Below are positions 12,892 through 25,291 of a stretch of 64,000 nucleotides of DNA, piece by piece. The notes below the pieces were generated by a model, which saw only the letters and a list, made by a program, of their open reading frames with translations, made no database searches and was not told the DNA's origin. The position numbers and the translations under genes were made by a program. Positions within the stretch are counted from its first letter, which is position 1, and each line of letters starts with the position of its first letter. Source of the DNA: Scedosporium boydii (taxonomy: Eukaryota; Ascomycota; Sordariomycetes; Microascales; Microascaceae); NCBI GenBank assembly GCA_002221725.1, contig NJFT01000045.1, forward strand, positions 1-64,000, in the 5' to 3' direction.

Positions 12892-15800
12892 AGATCTTCT
12901 ACGGTTCCTGAAGAAGAAGAAGCGGAGGAGAGTGGGCTGAAACCCGGGGTGGCTTGTCTTAGTTCTCGCCCTTGAATCAAGAGACGGAGCGAAGCAGCGG
13001 AGGAGGAGTCAGACGATTCTGAGAGGACCTTGAGCCTAACCGGACTTGAGACGACTGAAACCGGCGTGTGAGACTAAGGAGTTGGAAAGAGAGACTGACA
13101 AGACAAGAGGATAAGAATGTACGACAGCTAAGAGAAGTTTCTCAAAACCCGGGAGAGTTGGAGGGGCGGCTTTCTAAGAAGAGGTCTGCGTCTAATGATA
13201 GAAGAACTCTTGAGGAAAACTGGAGAGGCAGCGTGTGGGTTGAACAGAAGCTAAGTTAAAGAATGTTGATATGGAAGGCGGAAGGCTAAGTCATGAGTAT
13301 GGCGTTTCCTTCTATGAGGATCAATACATCAAGCTAATGTGGTGGGAAGAGACGGGTGTATCTAGCGTCACTTCCGTATCAAATAGGGAAGCCACGGGAC
13401 ATAGAACCTGGAAAGGTACTTAGTGTGGCATCGAGGTACGGGTAGGGGAAGAAGGACGGGGGGTGTGAGCGAGCCGTGTCGATCAGAGCAGTTTGAGATC
13501 CTACCTTCCTCGTTGATAGTACATGGGAATAGACAACCCGGGGGGCGGGGTCCTAGATGGCATCCTGGAGGAAGTAGATACGGTGGGTGAGGGTACGGCT
13601 AGTAATACATTGGTATACAACCGGATACAGTCCTCAATGTTAAAGGAGAGGGGTGTAAAGAGGGAAACATGGGTCTGGGGGGGTGGCAGAGGGTCTGGTG
13701 GGGGAGTGAGGCGTGAGGCGTGTGAGGCGTGGGAATGGAGATCCACGCGAAGACAAGGGTTATTACTTCAGGACGAAGGTAAGTACCTCGTCAATTGAAA
13801 GCTCAACTTCCACAACACAACAGATTTGATCAATGAGTACAATCGTACTTCGTACACTTCGCTGCCCTCTCCTCTACATATTGAAGTACTACAGTACGCA
13901 CTACACGCCAACGCAACCGTTTCTCAGAGAGTATTGAGTGGATGTGAGTGGGTTTTGGCATTCATCGATGAGTTTGCATGTTAGCTAGAGGGTCCATGCT
14001 CTGTGCCTCATAGTGAGCTGAGAGTCTGGGGCCTACGACAGAGGAGAGCTGGCCAGACGATGGAAACAAAGCTCAACTCACATCGACCCTAAATCCTTCT
14101 TCCAAACACTCCACCTACATCTTCTACATGGGGGCGTGCAGTGTAAGCAGAGAAGTGAGTACCCGCGTACACTGTAGTGACCGGATACCATCCAGACTGT
14201 GGTGTCGATGTTCACCCCTCTGCCTGTTGCAAGTGTAAGTGTAAGTGTATCTAACGTCAACTGGACCGTCACCAGGTAATACACTGCCACTGGTCGTGGA
14301 ATTTCAAATTCGGTAATTCAAATAATGAACTGAGTCTTTAGCTCTAGCATTGTAAGCCGTGCTGTATCCGGAAATTTGAGATGGGATTGTATGACGCGCT
14401 CCAGACTGTGCTGCGACTTCCCTCTCTTCCTCGGGCTGTTGGAGGGCGCAGAACCTGGAGGGAAATCGCCTCCGTCCATCCACCTCATGGTGCCCGTGCT
14501 CCTTCACGTACTCTGAGGCTAGTACCAAGTACATCCATAGGGGTTATTGGACTCTCTCTATCTAGTGTGCCTTCCTCCTCTGGAAAGTCTGGCTATCTTG
14601 GCCCTCGCTCCTTTCCGTTTCATATGAAGTACAGCTCCCGATTAATGCCAAGTAGAATCACTTCGCATCAAGATCGCCACAGCTCAGGATGCTCCAACTG
14701 CATGATCTTGATCACTGTTTCTGGCCACTACCAGGGTGCTCGCCACTCGGGCCCGACTCATGAGCACACAATCAAGGCCACTCACTTCTTCCCCTTCTGT
14801 GGAGTCCTCTCGTTTGTAGGCGTGTCCTTAGCGTGGCCGGCGTGGGATGTTGGGACATGTTCACCAATCGGCCCTCGTGAACTGATTTGATTCCTCAATA
14901 TCCATCCCTTCCTCACGCAGTACTCCCACCTTACTCGGTTCACTGATGCAAGAGGAGCCTCTGTTCAGAAAAAAAAGAGCGCCCCCATCTTGTTTGATGG
15001 CAAACGAAATCTGAATGTAGCACCTTGCAGCATCCAGCAAGAAAGTACGCGAGTATGTGTACGCAGCACTGAGCCTACACTGTAGGATGTGTGTCACTAT
15101 GCAAATCAGATTGCTTACTCGTGGCATCAACGAATGTCTGCTGCCAAGCTCATCTCCTCATCGCCGAGTGACAGTTTGGGGGCTTTACGAGCGTCCCCAC
15201 ACTCATTACTTTCTAGATTGCGCGTAGGGATCTAATTCTACGCGCATTGGGAAGAGGTTCCAGATACCTGCCCTTCTTTCAGTCGCGTGTTCTCGTCCTC
15301 TTCTTCTTCTCTCCTTTCCTTATGTTGTTTTCCTTCCTTTCTTCCAGTTTGGCCCTATCCTTTACCCCCCTTCGACGCAACTTGGCAACTTGCTTTGCAA
15401 ACAGGGAACACAACACACTTGGCCCTCTCCAAGTTGACCCCCGATCCTCCTTTGTACCCCAGACGGCAAAATTTCCTAGACAAGAAAACCGATGGAAGGT
15501 CTCTAGAAGCCCATCTCGTTCTCCACTAGCCGTCAGTCTCTGCAGGTCATCGAGAGGGGATGCTCGATCCCGGGCCTTTCGAGATATCGAAGCTACTTTT
15601 TCTGACGTCCCGCAATTCTCCCTCTGCCCGCATCCTTCCGTGTCGCCAAGATCTAACGGGGGCACGCAGGCAGTTTAGTTTCCCTTGGAATTCTGCTACG
15701 TGGTTTGCTCCTCTCAGACTTGCGTTTCCACCGTTTCCCTTGCTGCCTTTGCGCAATTGCACATTCATCCCCCAACCTAGACTTCCAAGGAAAACATCTA

Positions 15801-17467
15801 GAAGGACGCGACTAACGGTTCATGGCATCTACATTTCAGGTCGACCCGGGGAACGTTGCAGACAAGCGAGCATAACGAAAACAATCGCACGTACATGCCC
15901 AGGGGAAGAGGCTACAAGAGAAGGGGCGTGAGGGATAAGGTGATAGATTGGTGATGGTGAATCACGGACGTTCAAGCGAACCTAATTCTGACTGGGCCGT
16001 TTGTACAACCCGGTGAAGATGTGTCAGGTTGAGGGTGGATGATTCACAACACACCCCTACTCTTCTGTCCCCGTAAGGCCCGTCGCTTCTGATTCCCGAT
16101 ACTGAAAGCAGGGTGGGTTCGGTCAAGAGATTGGCGCTGGTACAATATCACCGACACATTGATGGGTTGGTCCTGAATATCACACCAGCTGTTGCCCGCG
16201 TGGCGGTGTCTAGGAGACTGGCCCCTTGACGGGAAGACAGAAGCTTCTCTGCCGGCTACCTGCATCCTCACAAAGTTCGCCAACCCCGAGCCAATCATAC
16301 CACTACTCCATTTGCCCTGGGTCTCAGAAAGAAACATCTCCTTTCGGCAAGAGGGCGAACAGAAAGTGTTGGTGATACAGAAGGGACATGGCAGCCCTAC
16401 ATTATTTAACGGAGATCAAGAACTGTATTTCTGGTAACATGAAGACGGTAGGCTTCCTTTTTTTCCGCGTACCCCGTTGTGACGTTGCAGTCCCTGCCGT
16501 TTAGTCTCTGTTCCTGCTCCCTTACACCCCTGCTTGCCATAAGGAATCGAGATGGGGAAATGTGAGATCCAGCAATATCTGGGCTATTATTGCATCTGTA
16601 TGCATCTACAGGATGTAGGGAGGGGGCGTAGCCGTCTGGGCTTAGACGGCGGCAGGCACGACGGGTTGGGCTGTAGACTGCGACGCGGGGCAAGTGCCAA
16701 TATTCAAGTCTGGACGAGAGTTGGGTCTGGTGTCGCTGGGACAGGACCATACGGATCGCTTTGAATTAGAGGCGCGCCAGAATGGTGATACACAGATGAT
16801 AATCATGCAATCACAATACCAGAGGCTGTTATCTATGCAGATTCCGCTGCCGAGAATGCGAGGATATGGTCTCAATAGTGTCTTCCAATAAATATCTGCA
16901 GATCCAGGGCAGCGACGTAGATTAAAAGTAGTTCAAAGTCTTAGCGGAAGCCATTCAGGTCTGAGTGAGCTTGGGTCTACTCTATATACAAGTCTCGTAG
17001 GAGTACCACCTTCGGCACGATAAAGTGCCAAATTGTACCTGCGCCATATAGGGTGAGACAATTCTCTCAGCCTGCCAAATCGTACGCATACTCTGAACTC
17101 ATCCGATTCGATTCGCAATAGGACGTGATCCCTAATGCGTCAAACAGTGCCATGAGGGCTCCGAACCAGTAACAACACGAGATGACGATGTAATGTCTGC
17201 TACGCACACTCAATAGGAACGAGACCACATCGCGCTTTAGCGGGACCAAAATCTATTGGCATCATCGAGGAGTGAGAGAGAGCATACTGGGGCGCTGGGT
17301 CAGTCAGCGTCGGAATCTCGTGGAATGTCCCTCCGTGGGGACAAGACGGTGTTGGCACGTATGGATACCAACTCGACCATTCGTTCTCCAGTGAACGATG
17401 ATCTGATAATGTATTGTAGGAGCGGGAGCAGAGGCAAAAAGAGTTCGTTTTGAGATGGGTGGTATCT
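12892..17467. other. 4.5-kb intergenic region upstream of the forkhead gene
   Basis: No convincing coding region was found. It includes the presumed forkhead promoter and 5' leader (about 12.9-13.3 kb), a GTACTTCGTAC copy at 13845-13855, a short GTGTAA-type simple repeat at about 14232-14249 and the 3' flank of cactin. A frame of 169 codons at 14381-14890 has no domain or splice context and was not accepted. Confidence 0.5.
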
Positions 17468-19193
17468 TCATTTCCGGTAGTAAATCTATTTACAGACACG
17501 TCAGTACGCTGGGAATGATATGGGCAGAGGTCTGGAATGTGATGATGCCTTACCTTCTTGAACTGGAAGTGTAGCTGCAGAATACCCTACATGAAGATAG
17601 CAAATTAGCACTTGAAGATTCAATCAAAGCTGCGTCGAAAAGCAGCCCGTTCGTCCAACGATCCCCATGAAGAAAGGGAACAAAAAAAAAAGGGGGAAAA
17701 AAAAGGGAAAAAAAAAAAAAAAAAAGTTGGGGGCGGCGGGAGGAGTGCGGGGAGCGTACCTTGTCAAATGTGCTTCGAAAGCCCCTATCCTTTTTTGCAC
17801 TATAATCCCATTCTCGATCCACGATTCGGAAAGCAATGTCCTCGTACGGGGGTCCGGCAATAAATCGAATAAGACAGGTGTCCGCCTCACCAGCTGGAGT
17901 AAAAGACTCGCCCCTCCTACGGCCGTGCTCTCTTATAATCTTGTAAGTCGGCGCCTTCGTCTTGTCGATCAAGTCCGGATAGAAGATGTTGAACTTGTAC
18001 CCCTGAACCACCTTGGGTGGCGGGTTGTCGTGGTCATAATGCGTCTGGTTGTACTTGTTCCACTCGTAGCCCATCTGGACGCGGTTGAAGTAGCGGGGCT
18101 TTCGCGGCCGGTACTTGCCCGCCCATTTCGGCGCCGACGCACCGGGCACCGTCTCCTCGGCGGTGAAGATTTCTTCGTTTTCGCTGAAACCCCTGGCCAC
18201 CTCGCGCTCGAACAGCGCCTTCGTGGTCTGCGAAAAGTCGTCGTTCGGAGCCTGCGCGAACCGGGCGGTGCCTGGTGGCGCGCTGGAGCCCTGGGCGGCG
18301 AGCTGTGAGGGAGGCTTTGAAAAGGGTTTGGCTGCCTCTGGCCTCTTTTGCACGGGTTCCTGCCGTCTTATTTCCCCCGCCAACACCGCCGCCGTCGTTG
18401 GTAATAATGATCCGTCGGATTTCTCCAGCACGGCAGCCTTCTCCGGATTCGTCTTCTTGAGCAGCTCCACCCGCGCCACCTTGATATCCTGGTAAATCTT
18501 CTTCACCTGCGCGCGCGCCTTCCACACCTTTAACCTCTTCAAGAGCTGTTCCCAGTAGTCGGTATCGATATCTTCCTCCGAGTCGAGCTTCGCTTTGATT
18601 TGACCTTCTAGTGTCTCGAGTTGCGCGAAAGTCTTCGGGCTCAGGATCTTATCGATGTCATCGGCCACGGATGCAATGGCACGGTCATCCTTTCCCTTGC
18701 TGAGAAGCTGGTCGCGGCGGTGGCGAGCGATGGTCTGCAAGGCTTTCCAATACTCGAGATTCCGCTGATTTATCTCGAGGGTATGATAATGTGTGATTTC
18801 GGAATCGAGCTCCTTCAGCTGCTGCGCGTCCAGGGCGTCGATGACCTGCTCCGGCGTGGGCACATCAATTTCTACATCGTCTTCGTCGTCATCAAAAATG
18901 TCGCGGTCGGTGTCGATGTGGCGGAGGTTGAAGGCGAGAAGGTCGATGGGCGTGGCTCGATTTTCACGAACACGGATGTCGGCCTTCTTCTTGGACTGCT
19001 TCAGGACGAACTTGTCCTCACCTGCGACATACTGCTCGGACTGCTCATCTTGGGTGAGGTATTTGGACCTCGACTGGGCTTGCGCTGGGGGGTTCTTCGG
19101 TTTGGAGACGCGGGTGAAGGGGTCGAATTTTGGCCCTGTGAGTTCTCGGGTGTAGTCCTTGCCCTGGAGGCGAGCTCGCCGGCCGGGATCCAT
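17468..19193 (-). CDS. Cactin (spliceosome-associated protein)
   Basis: Three exons: 19193-17760, 17586-17554 and 17485-17468; introns of 173 and 68 nt. All junctions are phase 0 and the protein is 494 aa. The central part is a charged helical region (about residues 60-330) matching the cactin middle domain. The C-terminal cactin/cactus-binding domain starts near the GKYRPRKPRYFNRVQMG segment, runs through GYKFNIFYPDLIDKT and the FIAGPPYEDIAFRIV motif, and ends in exons 2-3 with LQLHFQFKKIYYRK, the family's characteristic terminus. Cactin is a nuclear protein required for pre-mRNA splicing in fission yeast and animals. The ATG at 19193 was preferred because the residues upstream of it in frame are not conserved-looking. 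The first intron carries a long T-rich tract (sense strand) that makes read-through translation look like a false Phe-rich tail. Confidence 0.95.
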
Positions 19194-20052
19194 TGGGGGT
19201 GGCGCTCGTGGAAGGAGGAACAGGACGGGTATGGAAAGTTGTTGATTCTTGGATGTCGGAAATGTAGTCTGTCCAGGTATGGGTCTCAATGTTGTCGAGG
19301 CTCAGGCCAAATGGTGATTGACGGCAGTGAAATATAGGCTAGGCAATGTCCTGAGGTTCCATTGTGAAGGTCCGCGGACCACCACCACCGCCAAGTGTTG
19401 CAAAACTTGTGATGACTAAGCGGTTCGCGGACCATCAGATTTCTGGTTCAACACCGTTTTGAAGGCGGCCCGCGATCAATCACTAACAGCAATGCTGCCT
19501 CCCACATGGCCTGGTCTAAGTGCCAATTTTCATATTAAGGCGTTCCTTCCTCGAAACTTCTCGATCTAATCGACATGCAGAGTCACAGGATCTCGTACCA
19601 GATAAGAAAATGACGTAATGTTCGAACGAGTATTTGTACCGTAAATCTGCCGTTTGGGCCGTGTCGTTCCTTCATTCTTAGGTCCAGCCTTGTAACTTCA
19701 TCACTTTAACTCTCCCATCTTGTCGAGACTCCAGCAGACTTCCTCAAGGTATAAACATGACGCTGCTCTCTCCTGTCTCCCGGTAGATACAATGGAAACC
19801 ACACTTCCAAGTTCTTAGGCAAATCTTTGCCTTCCCCTTCTGTTGTTACCCGCTTTCCAGTCCAAGTCATCAGAAATGACTATGACGATCGATCTGGTCC
19901 TCGCCCTCCATTGATGCACAACACAATCTATATAAGTCCTGCCTTTTACTTATCAGCAAATGCAAACCTAATTCACCATCCAAAGAGCAATTCGTAGCAC
20001 ACATACCTGACGCTGTTTCCAGGTCTCCCTTCTCTCCGCGCACCACCATTGT
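19194..20052. other. Intergenic region, cactin promoter
   Basis: About 860 nt between the cactin start and the end of the small gene at 20053. No coding feature seen; AT content rises toward 19.9 kb. Confidence 0.5.
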
Positions 20053-20308
20053 TCAGGTAGTTGAGTTGCCTGAGGTATCGGCCCCTGCGGAGCCCTGTGC
20101 TCTTGCAAAACTCCGATCATAGAAGTTATCATTATCCTTGACAAAGGCGTCTATCGCAGGATTGGGAGGTGGGCTAGATGCCTTATTAGCGTACCATCCG
20201 GACGGGTCCAAGGGACTACTTGGTATTCCCAGCTTACGGTGGTGGGGGTGGGTCTGGAGTCGGAGTCCGTGGTCGGGGCTCCTTTTCATCCACAATGTTC
20301 CCAGACAT
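20053..20308 (-). CDS. Small proline-rich protein, unknown function
   Basis: Two exons, 20308-20238 and 20173-20053, separated by a 64-nt intron with donor GTAAGC, a GCTAATAAG branch-like site and acceptor CTAG. The frame closes through the junction to give 63 aa. The N-terminal half is acidic then Pro/Arg/Thr-rich, with a run of seven Pro formed across the splice junction; the C-terminal half (about residues 30-55) has a more ordered-looking segment with FVKDNDNFYDRSFARAQG. There is no signal peptide or membrane segment. The family was not recognised. The case for a real gene rests on an intron with good donor, branch point and acceptor joining two frames that would otherwise be interrupted. 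A longer N-terminus in the same frame exists upstream but looks like 5' leader. Confidence 0.6.
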
Positions 20309-22486
20309 CGCCAGATGTAGCTTGGAGTGTTGGGTAGAATTGAGAAGCGTCGAAGGTCGCGTTGCGCTCAGTTCAGAAAGTACTCTGCTGAATGTTTCTT
20401 CTTGGCTGGAAGAGAAGCTTGAGGAAAGAAAGAGATGGAGCTGCCAGAGCCAGTGTGTGCCAGAACCGGGGTTTATATCACCGATCGGCCACGACAACTC
20501 CCACAGAAACTCATGATTCTCGATACATCACAGCTACGGTCCGCTTCCTCGAATAGGGACTGCTTTAATATCCCCGAAACCAACCGAGGGAGGTCACGAT
20601 GGCTTGGATTACACATCCCCCTCCTGGGGTATTCCTAGAAGCTCATCGACCCCGACGCACATTACATGTCGCGAAATTGTATACTTCAAGCAGAAGCTCC
20701 TTGTCTCCGGCTTGCGTCGCCGAATCTCAGAGCTTCTGCGCTGCAACGTTGAAGGATGGTGTCCAATGGATGGGGAACGTCGTCAACTACACATGAGGTG
20801 GCATTGGGCAATGGAAATGCGGGCAGCACGACGGGCACTTAACAGGACCCTTATTAGGGAACTTTTAACGATGTTGCGTAAATCTCGAAATCTCGCCAAG
20901 ACCTCCCATCAACTCGATGATGGTTCGATGGCCTAGGTTGGGGTATGTATGCAACGCACAGTCCTACTAATGAGATTTGCTCCTCCTTCCCGTGCCTCCT
21001 TTCGCTTGGTTGAGGGCCATCCCACCACGAAAGAATTAAGAAACCTGACGGTCACGAACATGGGCCGGAGGAGCTGCAAGCCACTGCCAGACCCGCCAGA
21101 CTATCAGCTATCGTCTCCGCCTTAGCGCCATACCCATGCAGGACCGGTGGGTTTCTCCCCGTTGTCGCATTTCTGGTCAAGCAGCGACCCAAAATGTCTT
21201 TCTTCCTCGGCGAGGTTAGCCCGAGGACGTCATCGAGCACTAACACACAGGATATAGCCTCGCGATCTCCCGGGGTCCAGGCCCGGTCCGGTTGACTCAG
21301 GCTGCTGGTACGTACTACGAATTATAGCCCACGGTTCTGGGCAAGGTCCCATGCATCACTGCCCACAATCCCGACCTGTTGGCCCGTATTACCCTCCCGA
21401 AAGTCAATTCCTATGGGATTTCGGTGCGCATCTCCTCCACGTTTGCCCCTATTTAGGCGACAAGAGGCCGACGGTCATATGAGGGGTACACATGCTGTCA
21501 GTACGCGGCACTTGTACACCCCGACGACCCGATGAGCTTATGTCGATTCTGCATCTACGTTCACAGATGGTCGATCACGACTATGGATAGATCTCCATCT
21601 CCATGGCCTCTTCAGCATTCGTCATGGTTGGTTTGTGAGACATCGGAATCAGACAACTAATGCGTTGACATGTGGCGTCCCGCTAGCGTTCGCATTGGAA
21701 CCTTACCCCATTCCACATTCGTTAGGGACGATCTCTAACCACAAGAGTCGATGCCGTGAAGCCGTTCCACCGTGCTCGAGCCCCCGGACCCTATTGTAAA
21801 ATTGCTTGGCGGTATCCATGCATGAAGTCTTGCATATACAGCGCCAATAACACTTGCATGCTTCACTTTCTCAGGCTTATCTCAAAGATGACCTTGTGAT
21901 CAGATGGTTTGGTGTCAAATCTTGGGGTTGCTACCTTGACAGTGTTGGGCTGGCTATCACTCCCTGACGTATTCCAAGGTACTTACAACAAGCTAATATG
22001 TGATAGAATTCTAGAATCTCTTGTGTCACGATACTTACTTGGACGGCACTACTCTCGGCATGGCTAAGTCAATGCAAGTCACATTTGCTGCCCTCCTCAT
22101 GGAGTCATCGTACCACTTTCAGCGCTTCAACTACATGCCGCTCGGGGTTTTGCCAGACTTCAAGCTCCCTCGAGGTCATTGGAGCGTAAGCGAAGGGTTT
22201 AAAATTAGAGTGATATCCGATTGTCTATTTCTTAACAGGAATGGGAAGAAGCATCTACCGACAGGACCGATTTTTTGGAATTTCACGGCCTGGCATTGGA
22301 TCTTGTCTTCGGGTCAACGCATCTCCCTCTCCCAACCCAGTACATCCCATTCCCTTTTGTAACTCGTGGCTTTCGTTGACTGGGCGGCGGGGTCCTTTTT
22401 TCCAGTATGTCCTCGATTTCTTTTCCCTTTCTTTTCCCCCCCTTCTTCCCTCCCCCCCCCCGCACCTTCGATGTAGACGTCATCGG
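20309..22486. other. 2.2-kb intergenic region
   Basis: Several overlapping short frames lie near 20.6-20.9 kb and 22.0-22.6 kb, but none has a recognisable domain or a chain of splice sites. The stretch holds the 5' flank of the small gene and the 3' flank of the xylosidase gene. Nothing else is supported. Confidence 0.5.
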
Positions 22487-24868
22487 TTATTCGATCTCTA
22501 CGCCGAGGTCTTCCGGAGGTTGCGGCCACTCGTCAAGCACGGCATCGTCGCCAGTCAGCTTGAAACTGACCGTGTGCTGGGCAGGAACATCGACTTGTAA
22601 AGTGTACGTCCCTCGGTACAGGACTGTGTTTCCGCTCTCGTCAACTCTGGCAATGTCACCTAGCGTCAGACTTATCTCGGCTTCCCGTGACTCACCCACC
22701 TCCACACCTCGGAAGCGGTGGTATCCCACGAGCTCCTTGAGCGGGTGTGGAGGCGGCCCGTAGGTGCCATTTACGAACACGAGAGCAACGAAATCGGAGA
22801 GTACATCCCCAGTATTCTCGACAGACACAGATATGGTATCAAAAGGACAGAGGTCTAAGTGGCCTTCCTGGCATCCGTCGATCAGGTCCTGGATATCATA
22901 GGAGTCGGCCGGCTCAAAGGAAAAAGCTGTCTCGAACGTGGTGTAATGAAGGCCATAGCCAAACGGGAGAACTGCGTCGCTGTACCACTTATACGTCCTC
23001 CCCGGACTCACCTCGCTCGGCCGCAGAGTCATATCAGTCATGGGTACTTCTTCGGTGTACGACGAAGGGTATTGCGTCACAGGAAGTCTCCCAGCTGGAG
23101 AAGACTTTCCATACAGAATATCAAATACTGCTGCACCTCCGGCCTGTCCAGGGTATCCCGCCCACAGAATTGCCGAGACGTTCTTATTCTCTAGGAGGGG
23201 GGCATCATCGATCTGGTCACCCATCTGGATGACGATGCACGGCTTACCCAGGGCGCAAAGCTTTTCGATGAGCGAGAGTTGAGCGGCCGGCCAGCCAATG
23301 GACGTGCGGTCGCGATCCTCCCGCTCGATGGTCATGCGGAGCCCACCAAAGTAAAAGACGATATCAGCATTGTTGGCCGCCTCGAGGGCCTTTTCGCTCC
23401 AAGTGTCGTCTGCGTCCAGGTCTTGGGCAATCGGCCCGTTGGCGTAGTGTGTGGAGTTGTGGATGGCTGCCGCGACGGATCGGGGGGTGATGTAATAAGG
23501 AGCCGTGCCGGCGTATCCACCAAGTAATTGAACGGGAGCTTCGGCCCAGTGACCGATGACGGCGACTGAGGTGTTTGCGTCATACTCTAGGGGTAATACG
23601 CCGTCGTCGTTCTTGAGAAGTACGATTCCATCGACCGCGGACTGAAGAGCTAATTGCTGCGCGTGCTCGGTGTTGACGTCCTCCCAAGTGAGGGATCGAT
23701 ACTTAGAGGAGTCCGGAGGGTCAAAGTAGCCCACCCTAACAAGGCCGTGGTACAGTCTGTTGAGCGCTCTATCGATCGTCTCCTCGGTCAACAGAGACTG
23801 GTTCCACGCGCCGATGACGTCCGTCGCCATATTAACCTCGCACACGGTGTCGGTGCCTGCGGCATAAGCTTTGGCCGCCGCCTCCGCCGCTGTCTCAACC
23901 CAGTGGTGGTCGGCGTAAAAGTTCCCCACGGCATTACAATCGCTAGTAATATACTGATTCTCATCATTCCACCCCCAATGGTCTCGCAAAATCGTCTGCA
24001 TCAGGTACGTATTGGCGCAAGCGGGCGTGCCGTTCACGGCGTTGTAAGCGCACATGATGGAGCCGACGCGTGAGTCGCGGGCGCACTGCTGGAACGGCGG
24101 GAGATAGTACTCGACGAGGTCCTGGAGCGAAATGACGGCGGAGAAGTTGAAGCGCAGGACGTCCTCCCAGCGATCGATGTCGTTCCCCGCATAATGCTTG
24201 CAGGTGGCGATGATCTTCTTCTTCGACAGGTCGTCGCCTTCGAGGCCTGACAGGAGGGCTTTGACGTAGCCTTTGATTCGGCGCGGGTCTTCGCCGGGGG
24301 TCTCCATGCCGCGGCCCCAGCGCGGGTCGCGGTAAGGGTTGATGTTCGGGGTCCAGTAGTCGAGGCCGGCGTGGCCGGCGTTGCTGAAGGCGCGGGCTTC
24401 GGTGGATATCACGGTTGCGATTTCGTGGACGAGGGCGTCGTCGAAGGCGGCGGAGAGGAGGATGGGGTTCGCGAAGGAGGTGGCGGAGGCGAATTCGCCT
24501 TTGTCTTGGAAGTTGACTCCGGGAGAGTAACCTACTCCATGGAGGGCTTCGTTCCACCATTCGTAGGCTGGGAGGCCGAGACGCGGTGCGCCGGGACTCG
24601 CACTAGAATGCAGTTAGACGGGGGGAACTCGTAGGGCCGGAGTTGGGAACCTATACTTGACCAGATTGGCGAGCTTCTCGTCAATCGTCATGGCTTCGAC
24701 GAGAGCAGCTGCCCTTTCGGCGTGGGAGGCCGTCACATCGCAAACCAGGTTATCCGCCAAGGGACCGTTCTCGCAATCAGGGAACTCGAACGTAGACTGC
24801 GCCGTAGCTGAAAGAGAAGAGGCGAGTAATGCCAAGGCCCAAAGGCCAGTCGTCCTCAATCTCACCAT
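22487..24868 (-). CDS. Secreted GH3 exo-1,4-beta-xylosidase
   Basis: Two exons, 24868-24657 and 24602-22487, with a 54-nt intron (donor GTATAG, acceptor CTAG) whose removal gives the family sequence NLVNASPGAPRLGLPAYEWW; 775 aa, normal for fungal XlnD/BxlB-type enzymes. A signal peptide covers about residues 1-24. The GH3 N-terminal (beta/alpha)8 domain contains the nucleophile in the ITSDCNAV motif (Asp about residue 292), the KHYAGND substrate motif and the NPYRDPRWGRG signature. The C-terminal sandwich domain includes the TIEREDRDRTSIGWP segment, where the acid/base Glu of this class normally lies, and a fibronectin-III-like end. Expected reaction: release of xylose from the non-reducing ends of xylo-oligosaccharides outside the cell. 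The first ATG is at 24868; the codon 15 nt upstream in frame is TTG. I did not notice an exact GGCTAAA (XlnR) site in the short upstream region. Confidence 0.96.
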
Positions 24869-25291
24869 GTCTTTTCTTCTCAATTGACCTTCCTAGGAGA
24901 CTCCGACTCTTTTATTCAATTTGTCAAGAACCGTCTCGGCTCAGTCTAAGCCAGCCAGAAGCTAAAGGTCGGAGGTGATGAGAGGCTGCGCGGCGGAACT
25001 TCAAGGAAAGTGAAGCTGCTCATTTCTTCCAACAGCACCCCCATCGGGAAGTACGAGGTTAAAAGAGCTTCTTCGGAAGTTTTCCCTATTCGCTCATATT
25101 AGCAGTTGATGAAGATGATTACGCGGAGGAAGCACTCTATTTTCGCCTTGGCATGAACGAATGGGGAAAGGAAAAGGGAGAGGGAGTTTCGCGATGTGCC
25201 TAAATGCCACGCGGGCGATTGATCGAGCTCACTCCCGAGCCGTGCGGCGGGATTTATTTGCCTCCTTCGAGACTGCCGTGAACGACTGAAT
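24869..25291. other. Xylosidase promoter / DUF6594 3' flank
   Basis: 423 nt between two minus-strand genes. It must contain the xylosidase promoter and the 3' end of the DUF6594 transcript. No further feature identified. Confidence 0.5.

Noticed and set aside
14381..14890. 169-codon plus-strand frame upstream of the forkhead gene
   Set aside because: Low-information Ser/His/Pro-rich translation without homology to any family I know and without introns or neighbours supporting it.
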